From assembly GCA_903934285.1 (NCBI GenBank), contig CAIZNN010000020.1, forward strand, positions 1 to 64,000: 64,000 nt of DNA, read 5' to 3'. Position 1 is the stretch's first letter, and each line of letters starts with the position of its first letter. Positions 55,129-64,000 of this stretch are shown one piece after another. Below the pieces are notes generated by a model, which saw nothing but the letters and a program-made list of their open reading frames with translations, searched no databases and was not told the DNA's origin. The position numbers and the translations under genes are program-made. This stretch comes from Akkermansiaceae bacterium. GTDB taxonomy: Bacteria > Verrucomicrobiota > Verrucomicrobiia > Verrucomicrobiales > Akkermansiaceae.

Positions 55129-55157
55129 TTGTCAGCACCAGGGATGGGCCGTACAAA
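55129..55157 (+). promoter_or_regulatory. Promoter of the putative antiporter gene
   Basis: TTGTCA (55129-55134), spacer 17, TACAAA (55152-55157). It predicts a leader of about 12 bases before ATG 55176. Confidence 0.5.
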
Positions 55158-55175
55158 TCGTCGGCCCACTGTGTC

Positions 55176-56855
55176 ATGCCGCGTTTCTTATTCATCATCG
55201 TCGCCGCAGTCATGCTGCTTGCAGTTTCCAGCAGCGTGATGGGCGGCATCAGGGCCGAGCCCGCCTATCCGGCGGCGGGTGGCGGCACGGCGCAGTACGC
55301 GGCCTTTCCCAAGCCGTTGGACAGCTATGCCGGGGCGGCCGCCGGCTTGTTAGACGGGCTCAAGCTGCGGGTGGCCGCGGAGCCGTTCAATCTGGCAGCC
55401 AGCGTCATCTTCGTGCTGGCGATCGTGCACACCTTCGGGTGTGGGTTTTTCACCCGTCTGGCGCACCGGGTTGAGCATCTCCATCAGGAAGAATTGAAAA
55501 CCCGCGCCGTGCCAGGTGACGAGTGGCCGGATGGGGTGGCGGAGGTGTCGTTTCTGGGCAGCTTGTTTCACTTGTTGGGTGAGGTGGAGGCGGTGTTCGG
55601 GCTGTGGGTCATCGTGTTGGCGGCGGTCGCCACGCATTATTACAGTTGGTTAGATTTCAAGCTCTACCTCGGTGAGGACTGTGTGTTCACCGAACCGATG
55701 TTCGTGGTGGTGATCATGGCGATTGCGGCGAGTCGTCCCGTGTTGCGTGTTGCCGAGCAGGTGTTGGCGCTGGTCGCCGCGCTCGGCAAGGGCAGCCCCG
55801 CCGCATGGTGGCTGAGCGTGTTGGTGGTGGCACCGGTGCTCGGCTCGTTCATCACCGAACCGGCGGCCATGACCATCGGGGCGCTGCTGTTGGCGAAGAG
55901 GTTTTTCCCCCACAAACCGTCAGCCAAGCTGGCTTATGCCACGCTCGGTTTGTTGTTTGTGAATATTTCGGTCGGCGGCACGCTGACGAGTTTCGCCGCG
56001 CCGCCGGTGCTGATGGTGGCCGGGAAATGGGGTTGGGACACGCCGTATATGATCGTCACTTTCGGCTGGAAAGCGCTGCTGGGCATTGGCCTGTCGAGCG
56101 CGTGTTATTTGGGGATTTTCCGCGGTGAGTTGCGGCGCATCGGGCGCGCGGCGGCCCTTGCGGCGGTGGCCGCCACCCCGCCCGTGTCCTGGGAAGAGCG
56201 GGAGACGCCGGTGCCGGCATGGGTCACCGGGGCGCACCTGGGATTTTTAGCGTGGACGGTTTATGCCACGCACGACCCGGTGTTGTTTCTCGGCGGCTTT
56301 TTGTGTTTCCTCGCGTTTGTGATGAGCACCCGTCATCACCAGAATGCCGTCGCCTTGCGCAGCCCGCTGTTGGTCGGCTTTTTTCTTGCCGGGCTGGTGA
56401 TTCACGGCGGCTGCCAGGGGTGGTGGATAGAACCCATCATCATGCGGCTTCACGATCAGACGCTGATGTTGGGGGCCACCATTCTGACCGCCTTCAACGA
56501 CAACGCGGCCATCACCTATCTGGCTGCACAGGTCGCGGGCATTTCCACCACGGCCAAATACGCGGTGGTGGCCGGCGCGCTGGCCGGTGGCGGCTTGACT
56601 GTGATTGCCAATGCGCCCAACCCGGCGGGCCAAAGCATTCTGGCGCGGTTTTTCAAATACGGCATTTCGCCGCTCGGGCTGGCGCTCGGCGCGATGTTGC
56701 CCACCGTCATTGTCTATATGTGTTTGTTGGTGCTGCCCGGCGGCCCGGGGCGGGAACATCCGGCGCCACCCGCGCCGCGCTGCCCCACGCCGGCCATCGA
56801 GGCGGGCCGATCCGCTGGCACGCAACCAGCGCGGATCTTGCACCCGTCCGATTAG
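55176..56855 (+). CDS. Putative Na+/H+ antiporter (multi-pass membrane protein)
   Basis: 559 residues from ATG 55176. A signal-like first helix and about 11 further helices. Two inverted-repeat-like motifs: APVLGSFITEPAAMTIGALLLAKRFF with NISVGGTLTSFAAPPVLMVAGKW, then TAFNDNAAITYLAAQ with VIANAPNPAGQ in the second half. These resemble ion transporter superfamily loops and a group usually annotated as Na+/H+ antiporters. A Pro/Ala-rich tail is at the C-terminus. It is close to the NhaD/ArsB-type gene, in the divergent direction. Confidence 0.78.
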   Translation: MPRFLFIIVAAVMLLAVSSSVMGGIRAEPAYPAAGGGTAQYAAFPKPLDSYAGAAAGLLDGLKLRVAAEPFNLAASVIFVLAIVHTFGCGFFTRLAHRVEHLHQEELKTRAVPGDEWPDGVAEVSFLGSLFHLLGEVEAVFGLWVIVLAAVATHYYSWLDFKLYLGEDCVFTEPMFVVVIMAIAASRPVLRVAEQVLALVAALGKGSPAAWWLSVLVVAPVLGSFITEPAAMTIGALLLAKRFFPHKPSAKLAYATLGLLFVNISVGGTLTSFAAPPVLMVAGKWGWDTPYMIVTFGWKALLGIGLSSACYLGIFRGELRRIGRAAALAAVAATPPVSWEERETPVPAWVTGAHLGFLAWTVYATHDPVLFLGGFLCFLAFVMSTRHHQNAVALRSPLLVGFFLAGLVIHGGCQGWWIEPIIMRLHDQTLMLGATILTAFNDNAAITYLAAQVAGISTTAKYAVVAGALAGGGLTVIANAPNPAGQSILARFFKYGISPLGLALGAMLPTVIVYMCLLVLPGGPGREHPAPPAPRCPTPAIEAGRSAGTQPARILHPSD

Positions 56856-56899
56856 AATTTCCCGCGATGTTGGCGCGTCGCGGTGCCAACCGGACCGGC

Positions 56900-57949
56900 T
56901 CAATTCCACTTCACCAACTCGACGCGGCGGTTTTTGCTGCGGCCGTCGTCGGTGGTGTTAGGTGCGGCGGGGCTGGCGAAGCTGCAGCCAAACGGCAACA
57001 GGCGCTCCTTGGAGACGTGGAAGCGGGCCACCAGCGCCTCGACCACCGCGGCGGCGCGCCGGTTTGATAGATCGCGGTTGAACTCGAAGTCGCCCGCATT
57101 GTCGGTGTGGCCCACGACTAACAGTTTGAGCGTGCCGTCCGCTGCCAACAATTGGCCGATCTCTTGCAAGGTGGCGTCGGATTCGGGTTTGAGCTCGGTC
57201 TTGTTGAAATCAAACAGAATCCCGTAAAGGGCGACGCGCCCGGACTTGTCGATTTGTTGCTGCATGGCATCGGCCTTGACCACCACCATGCGGTTTTCCA
57301 TCGCCTTGGTTTCGAGCACATCGACGCGAGCCAGCACGGTGCCTTCGGCGATGCCCTTTTGCGGGTCTTTCCACGAGCCGGTGGTGGCACCGCAGAAAAT
57401 CGTCACATAGGTGTCGCCCGCGCCGTCGGCCGCCGGTTTTTTCAGGGCGGCGAAGCGGAAGTCGTCGCATCCGCCCAGCGTGTATTGTTGGATTCCGTAG
57501 TCGGTTTCGTTGGCATAGACCTGTTTGATGAAGCGGCCGTACCCGTTGTCGAGTTGATTGGTTTCGCCGGTGGGCGCGCCGTTGCTGGCACCTTCAAACA
57601 GCACCTCGAAACCGCGGCCCTTGAGGTCATCTTGATAGGCGCGCAGACACTCGAGCGTGCCGGCATCGCCAGGTTCACGATAGAACAACGTGGTCCGCGC
57701 GCCTTCCACCGTGAGCTTCTTCCAGTCCTTGAACTTTTGCGCGTCGTAGTCGAACACGATCCGCTCCAGCGGAATCGTGTGGGTGTCGAATTTCTTGGCG
57801 GTGGATTTGAGGATGATCGACCCGGCGATGCGCTTGAGTTGCGGGTGGTCCTTGGCACCGGCGGCGTCCTTTTGAAACTTCGGCTCGACTTGCGCCGACA
57901 CGGGCAGCGCCAACACGGCGCACACTAGGGGAAACACAATGAATTTCAT
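56900..57949 (-). CDS. OmpA family protein
   Basis: 349 residues from ATG 57947-57949, with signal peptide MKFIVFPLVCAVLALPVSAQ. An N-terminal region of about 190 residues (IPLERIVFDYDAQKFKDW, YREPGDAGTLECLRAYQDDL) resembles DUF4892-type proteins. The C-terminal OmpA-like peptidoglycan-binding domain has GILFDFNKTELKPESDATLQ, VVGHTDNAGDFEFNRDLSNRRA and the ending RSKNRRVELVKW. It anchors the outer membrane or envelope to peptidoglycan. Confidence 0.9.
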   Translation of the reverse strand: MKFIVFPLVCAVLALPVSAQVEPKFQKDAAGAKDHPQLKRIAGSIILKSTAKKFDTHTIPLERIVFDYDAQKFKDWKKLTVEGARTTLFYREPGDAGTLECLRAYQDDLKGRGFEVLFEGASNGAPTGETNQLDNGYGRFIKQVYANETDYGIQQYTLGGCDDFRFAALKKPAADGAGDTYVTIFCGATTGSWKDPQKGIAEGTVLARVDVLETKAMENRMVVVKADAMQQQIDKSGRVALYGILFDFNKTELKPESDATLQEIGQLLAADGTLKLLVVGHTDNAGDFEFNRDLSNRRAAAVVEALVARFHVSKERLLPFGCSFASPAAPNTTDDGRSKNRRVELVKWN

Positions 57950-58067
57950 GGCGGCTGGAGCGTCCCCCAATTGCCCCCTGCCAGGCAAGGGGAATTGATG
58001 AAACTTGTGCCGTTGCGGGCGCGCACCCGCCGAGTGGGCGCCGGCATGCCCGGCGGCGGCGCACAAC

Positions 58068-58628
58068 TCAGACCGGCAGCCGGTCCTGAAGCGTGGCCAG
58101 GGTGTCCTCGTCGAGCACCGGACGGGCGGTCTTTATCCAGTGTGCGGGCGGATCCGGCAGTGGGATCCAACTGCGGCAGCCGCCGAAGCGCGCCTCGTAG
58201 GGGAATTGCCACGGGCTGGCCAGCTCGCGCACCCGCACCAAGGCGAGGTGGATGCTGCCCGACGCCATGCCTTTGCCTGCCCAATCGAAGCGGTCGCGCA
58301 CGGTGGCGGCAGAGTAGATGTGAAACGGTTCGAGCGCCGCAACCTTGTCCCAATCAGTTAGGGTGACCGCCCACAGCGCTTCGGCATGGTGGGTGATGCG
58401 GATCGGATCGCCCAGCTGCCATTCCGGCAGCGGGGTGACGGTGCCTTCGCGAACTTGCTCACCCTGGACGTGAAAGCGGGTGGGGAAGAGGAAAAAAGAC
58501 TCGTGCGCGAAGGAAAATCCATCGCGTCCCTCGTGGATGCCGCCCTTGCGCAGGAGGATCGCCTGGCGCCCGCTGGCCAGCGCGTCGCAGACAACCTGCC
58601 ATTCTTTGAAGCCGGTGATTTCGTGCAT
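58068..58628 (-). CDS. DUF1802 family protein
   Basis: 186 residues starting MHEITGFKEWQVVCDALASG. The pattern AILLRKGGIHEGRDGFSFAHESFFLFPTRFHVQ is that of DUF1802, a small cytoplasmic family of unknown function. It ends about 120 bases before the OmpA start on the same strand. The upstream gap to the zinc-ribbon gene holds repeats. Confidence 0.8.
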   Translation of the reverse strand: MHEITGFKEWQVVCDALASGRQAILLRKGGIHEGRDGFSFAHESFFLFPTRFHVQGEQVREGTVTPLPEWQLGDPIRITHHAEALWAVTLTDWDKVAALEPFHIYSAATVRDRFDWAGKGMASGSIHLALVRVRELASPWQFPYEARFGGCRSWIPLPDPPAHWIKTARPVLDEDTLATLQDRLPV

Positions 58629-58629
58629 A

Positions 58630-58770
58630 ACAAAAGAGACAGAAGACTAAGGGACAGAACACAGAAGACAAGAGGAAAAAGTGCTGCACACGGTCCGCTG
58701 GCTCTTCATTCTCTTGTCTGGGAGCACCGCGGTCTTCTGTCTGGGAGCGAAGCGGTCTTCTGTCTTCATA
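58630..58770. repeat. TCTTCTG-rich imperfect palindrome with 23-bp tandem repeat
   Basis: Left part GAGACAGAAGACTAAGGGA... is nearly the reverse complement of the right part (...GTCTTCTGTCTGGG). The right half has two copies of a 23-bp unit GTCTGGGAGCNNNGCGGTCTTCT. Related 7-mers occur at 510-560, 58 kb away. Confidence 0.7.
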
Positions 58771-58999
58771 CGAGATCGCTGGCGGTGACGGAGGTTTGTT
58801 CGCGGGAGCCCAGGAGCTGGGCTTGGCGCACGACCTGAGTCGCCGTGTCATCAAAACGGAAACTGTGGCAATTGGGGCAAATGGCAGTGCCTCCCCCCAC
58901 GATCGAATTGCAGCCTTCGCAGACTTTGTAGGCCGTCGGATTGGCGGCTATCTTGGCGGCTGTCGCGGCCCGCGAACTGAGCGGCTTGATGGTTGGCAT
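58766..58999 (-). CDS. Small zinc-ribbon protein
   Basis: 77 residues from ATG 58997-58999 (MPTIKPLSSRAATAAK). Two knuckles, YKVCEGCNSIVGGG and AICPNCHSFRFDD, give four cysteines able to bind one zinc. Function unknown; the short basic head and zinc-ribbon suggest nucleic-acid or ribosome contact. rpsT lies 67 bases upstream on the same strand. Confidence 0.8.
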   Translation of the reverse strand: MPTIKPLSSRAATAAKIAANPTAYKVCEGCNSIVGGGTAICPNCHSFRFDDTATQVVRQAQLLGSREQTSVTASDLV

Positions 59000-59066
59000 G
59001 GCTGGATGAAAAAAGCGGCACCGGGAGGCCGGTCCGCTTGTTTCGATGAACCGAATCAACCCGCCA

Positions 59067-59330
59067 TCAGGCGAGACCAGCCAGTGCTTTGGCGGTCTTG
59101 CGCTTGAGGTTGGCGGCTTTGTTGGGGTGGATGAGGTTGCGCTTGGCGGCCTTGTCCACGGCGGAGGTGAAGGTGCTCGCGGCGGTGGCGGCAGCCGGTT
59201 GATCGCCAGCGGCGACGGCGGCGAGTGTCTTGCGGCGGAGTGTCTTCATCCGGGTTTTTTCCGCGCGATTGCGCTCGGTGCGGACTGCAGTTTGACGGAC
59301 GCGCTTAAGGGCGGATTTCGTGTTGGCCAT
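59067..59330 (-). CDS. rpsT: 30S ribosomal protein S20
   Basis: 87 residues, typical size, very basic. ANTKSALKRVRQTAVRTERNR, KTRMKTLRRKTL and DKAAKRNLIHPNKAANLKRK match S20, which binds 16S rRNA early in small-subunit assembly. A promoter lies 46 bases upstream. Confidence 0.96.
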   Translation of the reverse strand: MANTKSALKRVRQTAVRTERNRAEKTRMKTLRRKTLAAVAAGDQPAAATAASTFTSAVDKAAKRNLIHPNKAANLKRKTAKALAGLA

Positions 59331-59375
59331 GGTATTAGGGGAGCGTTTGCCGGACTTCGGAACGGCGGGCCACGA

Positions 59376-59403
59376 ACCGTAGTGGCTGGCGCTTGCCTGT
59401 CAA
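59376..59403 (-). promoter_or_regulatory. rpsT promoter
   Basis: Minus strand TTGACA (perfect -35, 59398-59403), spacer 16, TACGGT (59376-59381). It leaves a leader of about 38-40 bases before the rpsT start. Confidence 0.5.
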
Positions 59404-59422
59404 GCTCGGGTTTGGGGATTTT

Positions 59423-60016
59423 TCAGCGAGGGCGCCCCGAAGGCCTGCCGCGACTGGCGTAGCTGGGACCGGTGTGGGGGGTGGCGAGGGAACGGCGGAT
59501 GACAAAAACATCGGCGCCGAGACCCACACGGTTGTAGAGGTCGATGACATCGCGGCCACTCATGCGGATGCAGCCATAGGAGGCGGGGGTGCCCAGGCGG
59601 CGCTCTTCGGGCGTGCCGTGAATATAGATGCAGCGGGCAAAGGCGTGGCGGTTGTTGGGTTCCGTGCCGCGCAGCCAGAGGATGCGGCTCACGATCGGGT
59701 CGCGTCCAGGGGCATTGGGCCGGATCACTTCGCCGGTCGGGCGGCGGTGTTTGAAAACCGTGCCGGCAGGCATCCGGTCGCCGATCTTGCGGCTGATTTC
59801 CATCCGCCCCAGTGGCGTGCAATTGCTCCCGGCCCGATCACCAATACCAAATTTGGAGGTGGATACCTTGTACGTTTTGAGCGGCTTGCCATCGCGCACC
59901 AGCTGCAGGCGCTGGTCGCGGACGCTGACAATCATTTTTTGGTGTGTGTCCTTGCGGTCGTAGCCGCAGCCGGTGAAGCCGAGCGCCACGAGCACGCCGC
60001 AGCCGGCAGGCAGCAA
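59423..60016 (-). CDS. L,D-transpeptidase (YkuD) lipoprotein
   Basis: About 197 residues with an unusual start: no ATG lies near the signal. TTG at 60016 gives LPAGCGVLVALGFTGC with a lipobox-like F-T-G-C; the frame is open up to 60205 inside the upstream gene. The YkuD domain has QKMIVSVRDQRLQLVRDGKPLKTYKVSTS, IYIHGTPEERRLGTPASYGCIRMSGRDVIDLYN, with the catalytic S-x-G-C-I-R. It makes 3-3 crosslinks or attaches proteins to peptidoglycan in the periplasm. It begins about 30 bases after the GT2 gene and may be co-transcribed. Confidence 0.85.
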   Translation of the reverse strand: MLPAGCGVLVALGFTGCGYDRKDTHQKMIVSVRDQRLQLVRDGKPLKTYKVSTSKFGIGDRAGSNCTPLGRMEISRKIGDRMPAGTVFKHRRPTGEVIRPNAPGRDPIVSRILWLRGTEPNNRHAFARCIYIHGTPEERRLGTPASYGCIRMSGRDVIDLYNRVGLGADVFVIRRSLATPHTGPSYASRGRPSGRPR

Positions 60017-60047
60017 CCACCGCAGGGGGCCGACGCGGGGCCTGGGC

Positions 60048-61553
60048 TTAGGGCTTGTCGCGGAACGTGGATTCACTGGAGAAAATCGCGGCCGCAGGGA
60101 GCATGCGGGCGAGGGAGGACAGCGAGGTGTAGAAAAACCCCACGGGGAATGGCAACAGCAGGATCGCCGATGACCAGCGGCCTTGCATGGTGGCCTCCAC
60201 CACAACGAACAGGAAGAAGAAGCCGAACAGCAATTCCACGAATGGAGTGAGGGTCTTCATCGCCTTGTAGCTGCTGTTTTTCCAGTCTTGGCGCTTGGCT
60301 TGGTCGATGCCGTATTTGGGTGTGCGGATAAATGCCGACTCGTGGTTGCAAAGGGCTTCCACAACAGCTTTGGCGTTGCTGATGGACATGCCGATGCCCA
60401 GTGCCAAGAGCAGGGGCAGGTAGGGGATTTCCCTCCACCATGACCCGGGCCGCAGCGCCTTTTGGGAAACCAAATAGAACAGAATCACCGACACCGAGGA
60501 GAAAAAGAAAATCGGCACGTTGACAATATAGTAGCCGTATTCACCAAAGTCGGGCTGGCAGTGCTGGTTCGGATAGATGAGGAAGCACAGGCAGATGAGC
60601 ATCAGGTAGGCGAAATTCGAGGTGAGGTGGGCGGTGGCCTCCAACTTGATGAACAATGGCACCTCGCTCTTCCAGATAGCGGGCAGGACTTTCTTGCACA
60701 CCTGAATCGAGCCCTTGGTCCAGCGGTGCTGTTGGCTCTTGAAGCCGTCCATATCGACCGGCAATTCGGCCGGGGTTTCCACATCATTGAGGAAAATGAA
60801 GCGCCAGCCTTTGAGCTGGGCGCGGTAGCTCAGGTCCATGTCCTCGGTGAGGGTGTCGTGTTCCCAGCCGCCGGCATCGGTGATGCAGCATTTGCGCCAA
60901 ATGCCGCCGGTACCGTTGAAGGTGAAAAACCGGCCGGACCGGTTGCGGGCGGTTTGTTCGAGCTCAAGGTGACCATCCAGAAACATCGCCTGGATGCGGG
61001 TGAGCACATTGTAGGTCCGGTTGAGGTGGCCCCAACGGGTCTGGATCAGGCCTATGCGCTCATCGGTGAAATAGTGGACGGTTTTTTGCAGCAAGTCCGG
61101 GTTGGGCACGAAGTCGGCATCGAGGATGAGCAGGTATTCGCCCTTGGCGGTCTGGGTGCCGTTTTCCAGCGCGCCGGCCTTGTAGCCGGTGCGGTCGGTG
61201 CGGTGGATGTGTTCGGCGTCGAAGCCGCGGGCCTGGAGTCGGCCGATGCCCTGCCGGCAAATCTCCACGGTGTGGTCGGTGGAATCATCCAACAGTTGGA
61301 TTTGCAGCTTGTCCTGGGGATAATCGAGCTTGGCGACCGCGTCGAGCAGGCGATCCACGACATGCATTTCATTGAAGACCGGGAGTTGGACGGTCACCAG
61401 TGGCAGATCGGTGAAATGCCGGAGTGGCTGCGGGCGCTTGCGGGCGTGCTTCAGGTACAGGAAGACAATGGTCAGGCGATGCGAGCCGTAGCCCGCCAAC
61501 CCGAGCAACACAACGATGTAGCAGAAATACCAAAGGGGCGAGGACCAGTCCAT
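60048..61553 (-). CDS. Processive glycosyltransferase family 2 (cellulose-synthase-like)
   Basis: 501 residues from ATG 61551-61553 (MDWSSPLWYFCYIVVLLG). One N-terminal helix precedes the GT-A domain with LPVFNE, QLLDDSTDHTVE, ILDADFVPN (D-x-D), LTEDMDLSYRAQLKGW and SQQHRWTKGS (Q-x-x-R-W), the set of processive beta-glycosyltransferases. Three or four helices follow (LMLICLCFLIYP and beyond). It may make an extracellular polysaccharide or glycolipid. No BcsB or PilZ partner is seen. Confidence 0.93.
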   Translation of the reverse strand: MDWSSPLWYFCYIVVLLGLAGYGSHRLTIVFLYLKHARKRPQPLRHFTDLPLVTVQLPVFNEMHVVDRLLDAVAKLDYPQDKLQIQLLDDSTDHTVEICRQGIGRLQARGFDAEHIHRTDRTGYKAGALENGTQTAKGEYLLILDADFVPNPDLLQKTVHYFTDERIGLIQTRWGHLNRTYNVLTRIQAMFLDGHLELEQTARNRSGRFFTFNGTGGIWRKCCITDAGGWEHDTLTEDMDLSYRAQLKGWRFIFLNDVETPAELPVDMDGFKSQQHRWTKGSIQVCKKVLPAIWKSEVPLFIKLEATAHLTSNFAYLMLICLCFLIYPNQHCQPDFGEYGYYIVNVPIFFFSSVSVILFYLVSQKALRPGSWWREIPYLPLLLALGIGMSISNAKAVVEALCNHESAFIRTPKYGIDQAKRQDWKNSSYKAMKTLTPFVELLFGFFFLFVVVEATMQGRWSSAILLLPFPVGFFYTSLSSLARMLPAAAIFSSESTFRDKP

Positions 61554-61746
61554 GAGAATGAGAGGGATGAGGGGGGGGCAGTGGGGCGATTGTAGCTTGA
61601 GCGCAACCCGCAATTACCCAAAATGCAATGGGGCTAGTGATGGCACTGAAAAAATCGACGGACGAAGAAGCGAATCTGAAATCCGGCCGGACGTCAAGTG
61701 CGGATTTTTGCCCGCCGCCCCCCCCCATGCCCCATAACCCCATGCC

Positions 61747-62955
61747 TCACGACTCGCGCAGGCCCGCGGCGATGGGCAGGCGCGCGGCGCGCAACGCGGG
61801 CAACAGGCCGCCGCCGAGGCCAATGAGCGTGGCGAATGCGATGGCTTTCCCCAACAACATCGGGGTCACCCGGAAGGCGAAGGTGACCTGGCTGAACGAC
61901 TGCCAGTTGATGGTGGAGGCGCGGTAGCCATCGAAGAGCAGATAGGCGACCGCAGCCCCGAGCGCGCCGCCGAGGATGGACAGCAGCACCGACTCGACCA
62001 ATACCGAACACACCACCGGCCCGGCGCCAAAGCCCAGCGCCCGCAGCGTGGCGATCTCGCGGGTCCGTGCGGCCACCGCGCTATACATCGTGTTGAGCGC
62101 GCCGAACAGGGCGCCGAGAGCCATCAGGCTGGCGATGAAAACCCCGATGGTGGTGATGAACTTGGTGACCGCGGTGGATTGTTCCTCATAGAAATCCGAG
62201 AGCCGCGAAACCTTGACGTTGAGCTTGGGATCGCTGGTCAGGGCGTCCTTGAACGGTTGGAATGCCGCCGCGGAATCCAGCCTGACATAAACCGCCTGGA
62301 AGCTGTTATTGCGGTGATAGGCGGGTTGCAACACCGCCGTGTCCGCCCAGATCTCCGATTCGGCTAGACCGCCGTTGGCCGTGAAAATCCCCACCACTTC
62401 CCACACGTTCTGGCCAACCTTGATTTGCTTGCCGATATCCAGACCCGCGAACGCGCGCGCCGCGCCAGCCCCCACCATCACTTCATTGCGCCCGGTGGCA
62501 AAGCGCCGCCCCGCCACCAGCGTGATGTTGCCGCGCACATCGAAGGCACCCGGCTCGACGCCGCGCAATGGCACGTTGGCATCCGTGCCGGTCGAGCGTT
62601 TCGGCAGGTTGATGATGACAAACAATTCCGCCGAACTCAGCGGCCCCGCAGCATTGCGCGCGACGCCCGGGGCATCGGCAACCGTGCGCGTGGCGTCCCG
62701 CTCCAAGCCGCTGGTCATCTCACTGCTTGAACCGCTGCGCAGCACCACCGCCACCTCCGGCGACCCGGACACCGTCATCGCACGGCGAAATCCCTCCGCA
62801 ATCGCCAGCACCCCCACCAATACCCCCACCACCCCAGCGATGCCGATGGCGGCAGTCAGCGCCGCCGCCTTGCGCTGCGGCAACGCGCGGAGATTGAACA
62901 AGGCCACGGCAAATATCTGGGTCAGAACGGACATGGTGCGGGTGTGGGAATTCAT
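61747..62955 (-). CDS. FtsX/MacB-type ABC transporter permease (downstream)
   Basis: 402 residues from ATG 62953-62955. One N-terminal helix (AAIGIAGVVGVLVGVLAIAEGF), a large periplasmic MacB-like core (VAVVLRSGSSSEM, ELFVIINLPKR, GRNEVMVGAG), then three C-terminal helices including AARTREIATLRALGFG. It works with an ATP-binding subunit in mechanotransmission or export of lipids, peptides or lipoproteins. The upstream permease ends one base before this start (62957), so they are one operon. Confidence 0.88.
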   Translation of the reverse strand: MNSHTRTMSVLTQIFAVALFNLRALPQRKAAALTAAIGIAGVVGVLVGVLAIAEGFRRAMTVSGSPEVAVVLRSGSSSEMTSGLERDATRTVADAPGVARNAAGPLSSAELFVIINLPKRSTGTDANVPLRGVEPGAFDVRGNITLVAGRRFATGRNEVMVGAGAARAFAGLDIGKQIKVGQNVWEVVGIFTANGGLAESEIWADTAVLQPAYHRNNSFQAVYVRLDSAAAFQPFKDALTSDPKLNVKVSRLSDFYEEQSTAVTKFITTIGVFIASLMALGALFGALNTMYSAVAARTREIATLRALGFGAGPVVCSVLVESVLLSILGGALGAAVAYLLFDGYRASTINWQSFSQVTFAFRVTPMLLGKAIAFATLIGLGGGLLPALRAARLPIAAGLRES

Positions 62956-62956
62956 T

Positions 62957-64000
62957 CTAACCGCCCCGGCGCAGCGCGTCGGCGATTCTCAAGCGCATCG
63001 CCTGCCACGCCGGCAGCACGCCGGCGACGAGGCCCAGCGCCACGGCCAGCATGGCCCCGCTGACCAGACTGCTGGTCGGTAGGAAAAACACCGGCAACAA
63101 ACTGGGGATGGGATTGCCCGAGGCCACGATCAGCCAGGCCGCACCGAGACCGCTGAAACCGCCGAGTATCGCGATGCAACATGACTCTAACAAAACAAGG
63201 GCGAGCACCAGCAAATTGGAAAAGCCGATGGCCTTGAGCACGCCCAGCTCTTCGGTGCGTTCGCGCACCGACTGCCCCATGGTGTTGCCGGCGACCAGCA
63301 GGATCGTGAAAAACACCGCGCCGACCACCGCCATCACGATCGAGCCGATGTCGCCGATCTGCTGGGCAAAGCCCTGGGCGAACGCCCCCTCGGGCTCGGA
63401 TTTCGTTTCATAAGGCGAGTTGGCAAATTCCCCGTCAATCGCCGCGGCGATCTCCGCAGCCCGCGCGGGGTCGGCGATGCGCACGGTGTACCAACCCACT
63501 TGCCCCTTGTCGCGCTGCCGCGCCTCCTCAAAATAATCGTAGCGGAAAAACAACTGGCTGGTATCGGTGCTCTTGTTGATGCCGTCATAAATGCCCACTA
63601 TTTCCAATTCCCATTGGCTCTGGCCGGCCGGTGCCCCCCACATCGGCGATTGCAGCGGAATGCGCTCGCCGAGCCGCCACTTGAAGCGCTCCGCCGTGGC
63701 GCGTCCGACAATCGCGCCGCTGCGGGTGCGCAGCCAGGCTTGCCGCTCCGCCTCCTTGAGCACAAATTCCGGAAACATCCCGCAAAACGCCCCGGGCTCG
63801 ACCGGCATGTTAGGAAAGAAGTTCTTCGGGTCCTGATAGACGCCGCCGAACCAGGTCTGGTGGCACACCGCGTCGACGCCGCTGACGGCTTGGATGCGCG
63901 CCTTGTAGCTTTCCGGCAGCGTCTGGATCAACGAGACCTTGTGCCGCACGATGAGCCGGTCCAGGCCGGCCATGCTGACCCCGCCGCCCAGCGCTTGCTT
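62957..64000 (-). CDS. FtsX/MacB-type ABC transporter permease, partial at window edge
   Basis: At least 347 residues to the window end; the frame continues upstream of the internal ATG at 63971 (KQALGGGVS before MAGLDRLIV), so the N-terminal helix and start are outside the window. A periplasmic core (GVYQDPKNFFPNMPVEPG, GRATAERFKWRLGERIPLQS) is followed by helices (VGAVFFTILLVAGNTMGQSV, ERTEELGVLKAIGFSN). It pairs with the next permease; an ATPase gene is expected beyond the window. Confidence 0.88.
   Translation of the reverse strand, partial: KQALGGGVSMAGLDRLIVRHKVSLIQTLPESYKARIQAVSGVDAVCHQTWFGGVYQDPKNFFPNMPVEPGAFCGMFPEFVLKEAERQAWLRTRSGAIVGRATAERFKWRLGERIPLQSPMWGAPAGQSQWELEIVGIYDGINKSTDTSQLFFRYDYFEEARQRDKGQVGWYTVRIADPARAAEIAAAIDGEFANSPYETKSEPEGAFAQGFAQQIGDIGSIVMAVVGAVFFTILLVAGNTMGQSVRERTEELGVLKAIGFSNLLVLALVLLESCCIAILGGFSGLGAAWLIVASGNPIPSLLPVFFLPTSSLVSGAMLAVALGLVAGVLPAWQAMRLRIADALRRGG

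Overview
The window looks like a chromosomal piece of a GC-rich member of the Verrucomicrobiota. The evidence is a PEP-CTERM protein built of autotransporter-type beta-strand repeats, prepilin-type and LamG proteins, a beta-helix protein, a formylglycine-generating-enzyme-fold protein, toroid (squalene-cyclase-fold) membrane proteins, and housekeeping genes (ilvC, smpB, rpoZ, rpsT) scattered singly among large exported proteins. Short dispersed repeats and hairpins fill most long gaps. No tRNA, rRNA, CRISPR array or intact insertion sequence was seen.

Layout. 0-4.1 kb: a hairpin/direct-repeat element and the PEP-CTERM protein. 4.3-6.2 kb: divergent AvtA-type aminotransferase and peroxiredoxin. 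7-9.2 kb: secreted beta-helix protein framed by 80-bp direct repeats. 9.5-13.3 kb: SSS symporter, then a tandem array of copied promoter and gene-start units leading into an FGE-fold gene. 13.4-15.1 kb: group II intron scraps around an AAA ATPase (DUF4143) with a long palindrome. 15.9-19.9 kb: a decayed type I restriction-modification locus (hsdR scrap, frameshifted and deleted hsdM, hsdS with an in-frame stop) with an apparently intact HicB-HicA pair inside it. 20-30 kb: LamG protein, TerC, SufE, UbiA, two tandem toroid proteins, a pseudopilin and a Gfo/Idh oxidoreductase.

30.3-45.9 kb is the most unusual region. Two giant tandem paralogues (1432 and 1591 residues) consist almost wholly of a heptad T-x-C-P-x-x-x, giving a cysteine about every seventh residue for more than 1300 residues. 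Facing them is a tightly coupled three-gene operon (ATGA overlaps at both junctions): two large membrane proteins with an exosortase-like helical bundle lacking the catalytic cysteine plus glutamine-amidotransferase-like domains, and a proline-rich anchored protein with three W-C-x-x-(C/H) modules. I do not recognise this combination as a described system. My inference is an envelope or extracellular structure based on disulphides or thiols.

46-64 kb: smpB-rpoZ, ilvC, a TrmH-type methyltransferase coupled to a phosphoesterase, a Nudix hydrolase, an RlmI-type methyltransferase, an H1-like protein, two ion transporters, an OmpA-family protein, rpsT, an L,D-transpeptidase, a GT2 glycosyltransferase and two FtsX/MacB-type permeases, the last cut by the window edge.

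Several genes (12049, 28271, 29037, 47033, and 51159 on the minus strand) start 5-7 bases after a recognisable -10 hexamer, which suggests frequent leaderless transcription and was used to choose starts.
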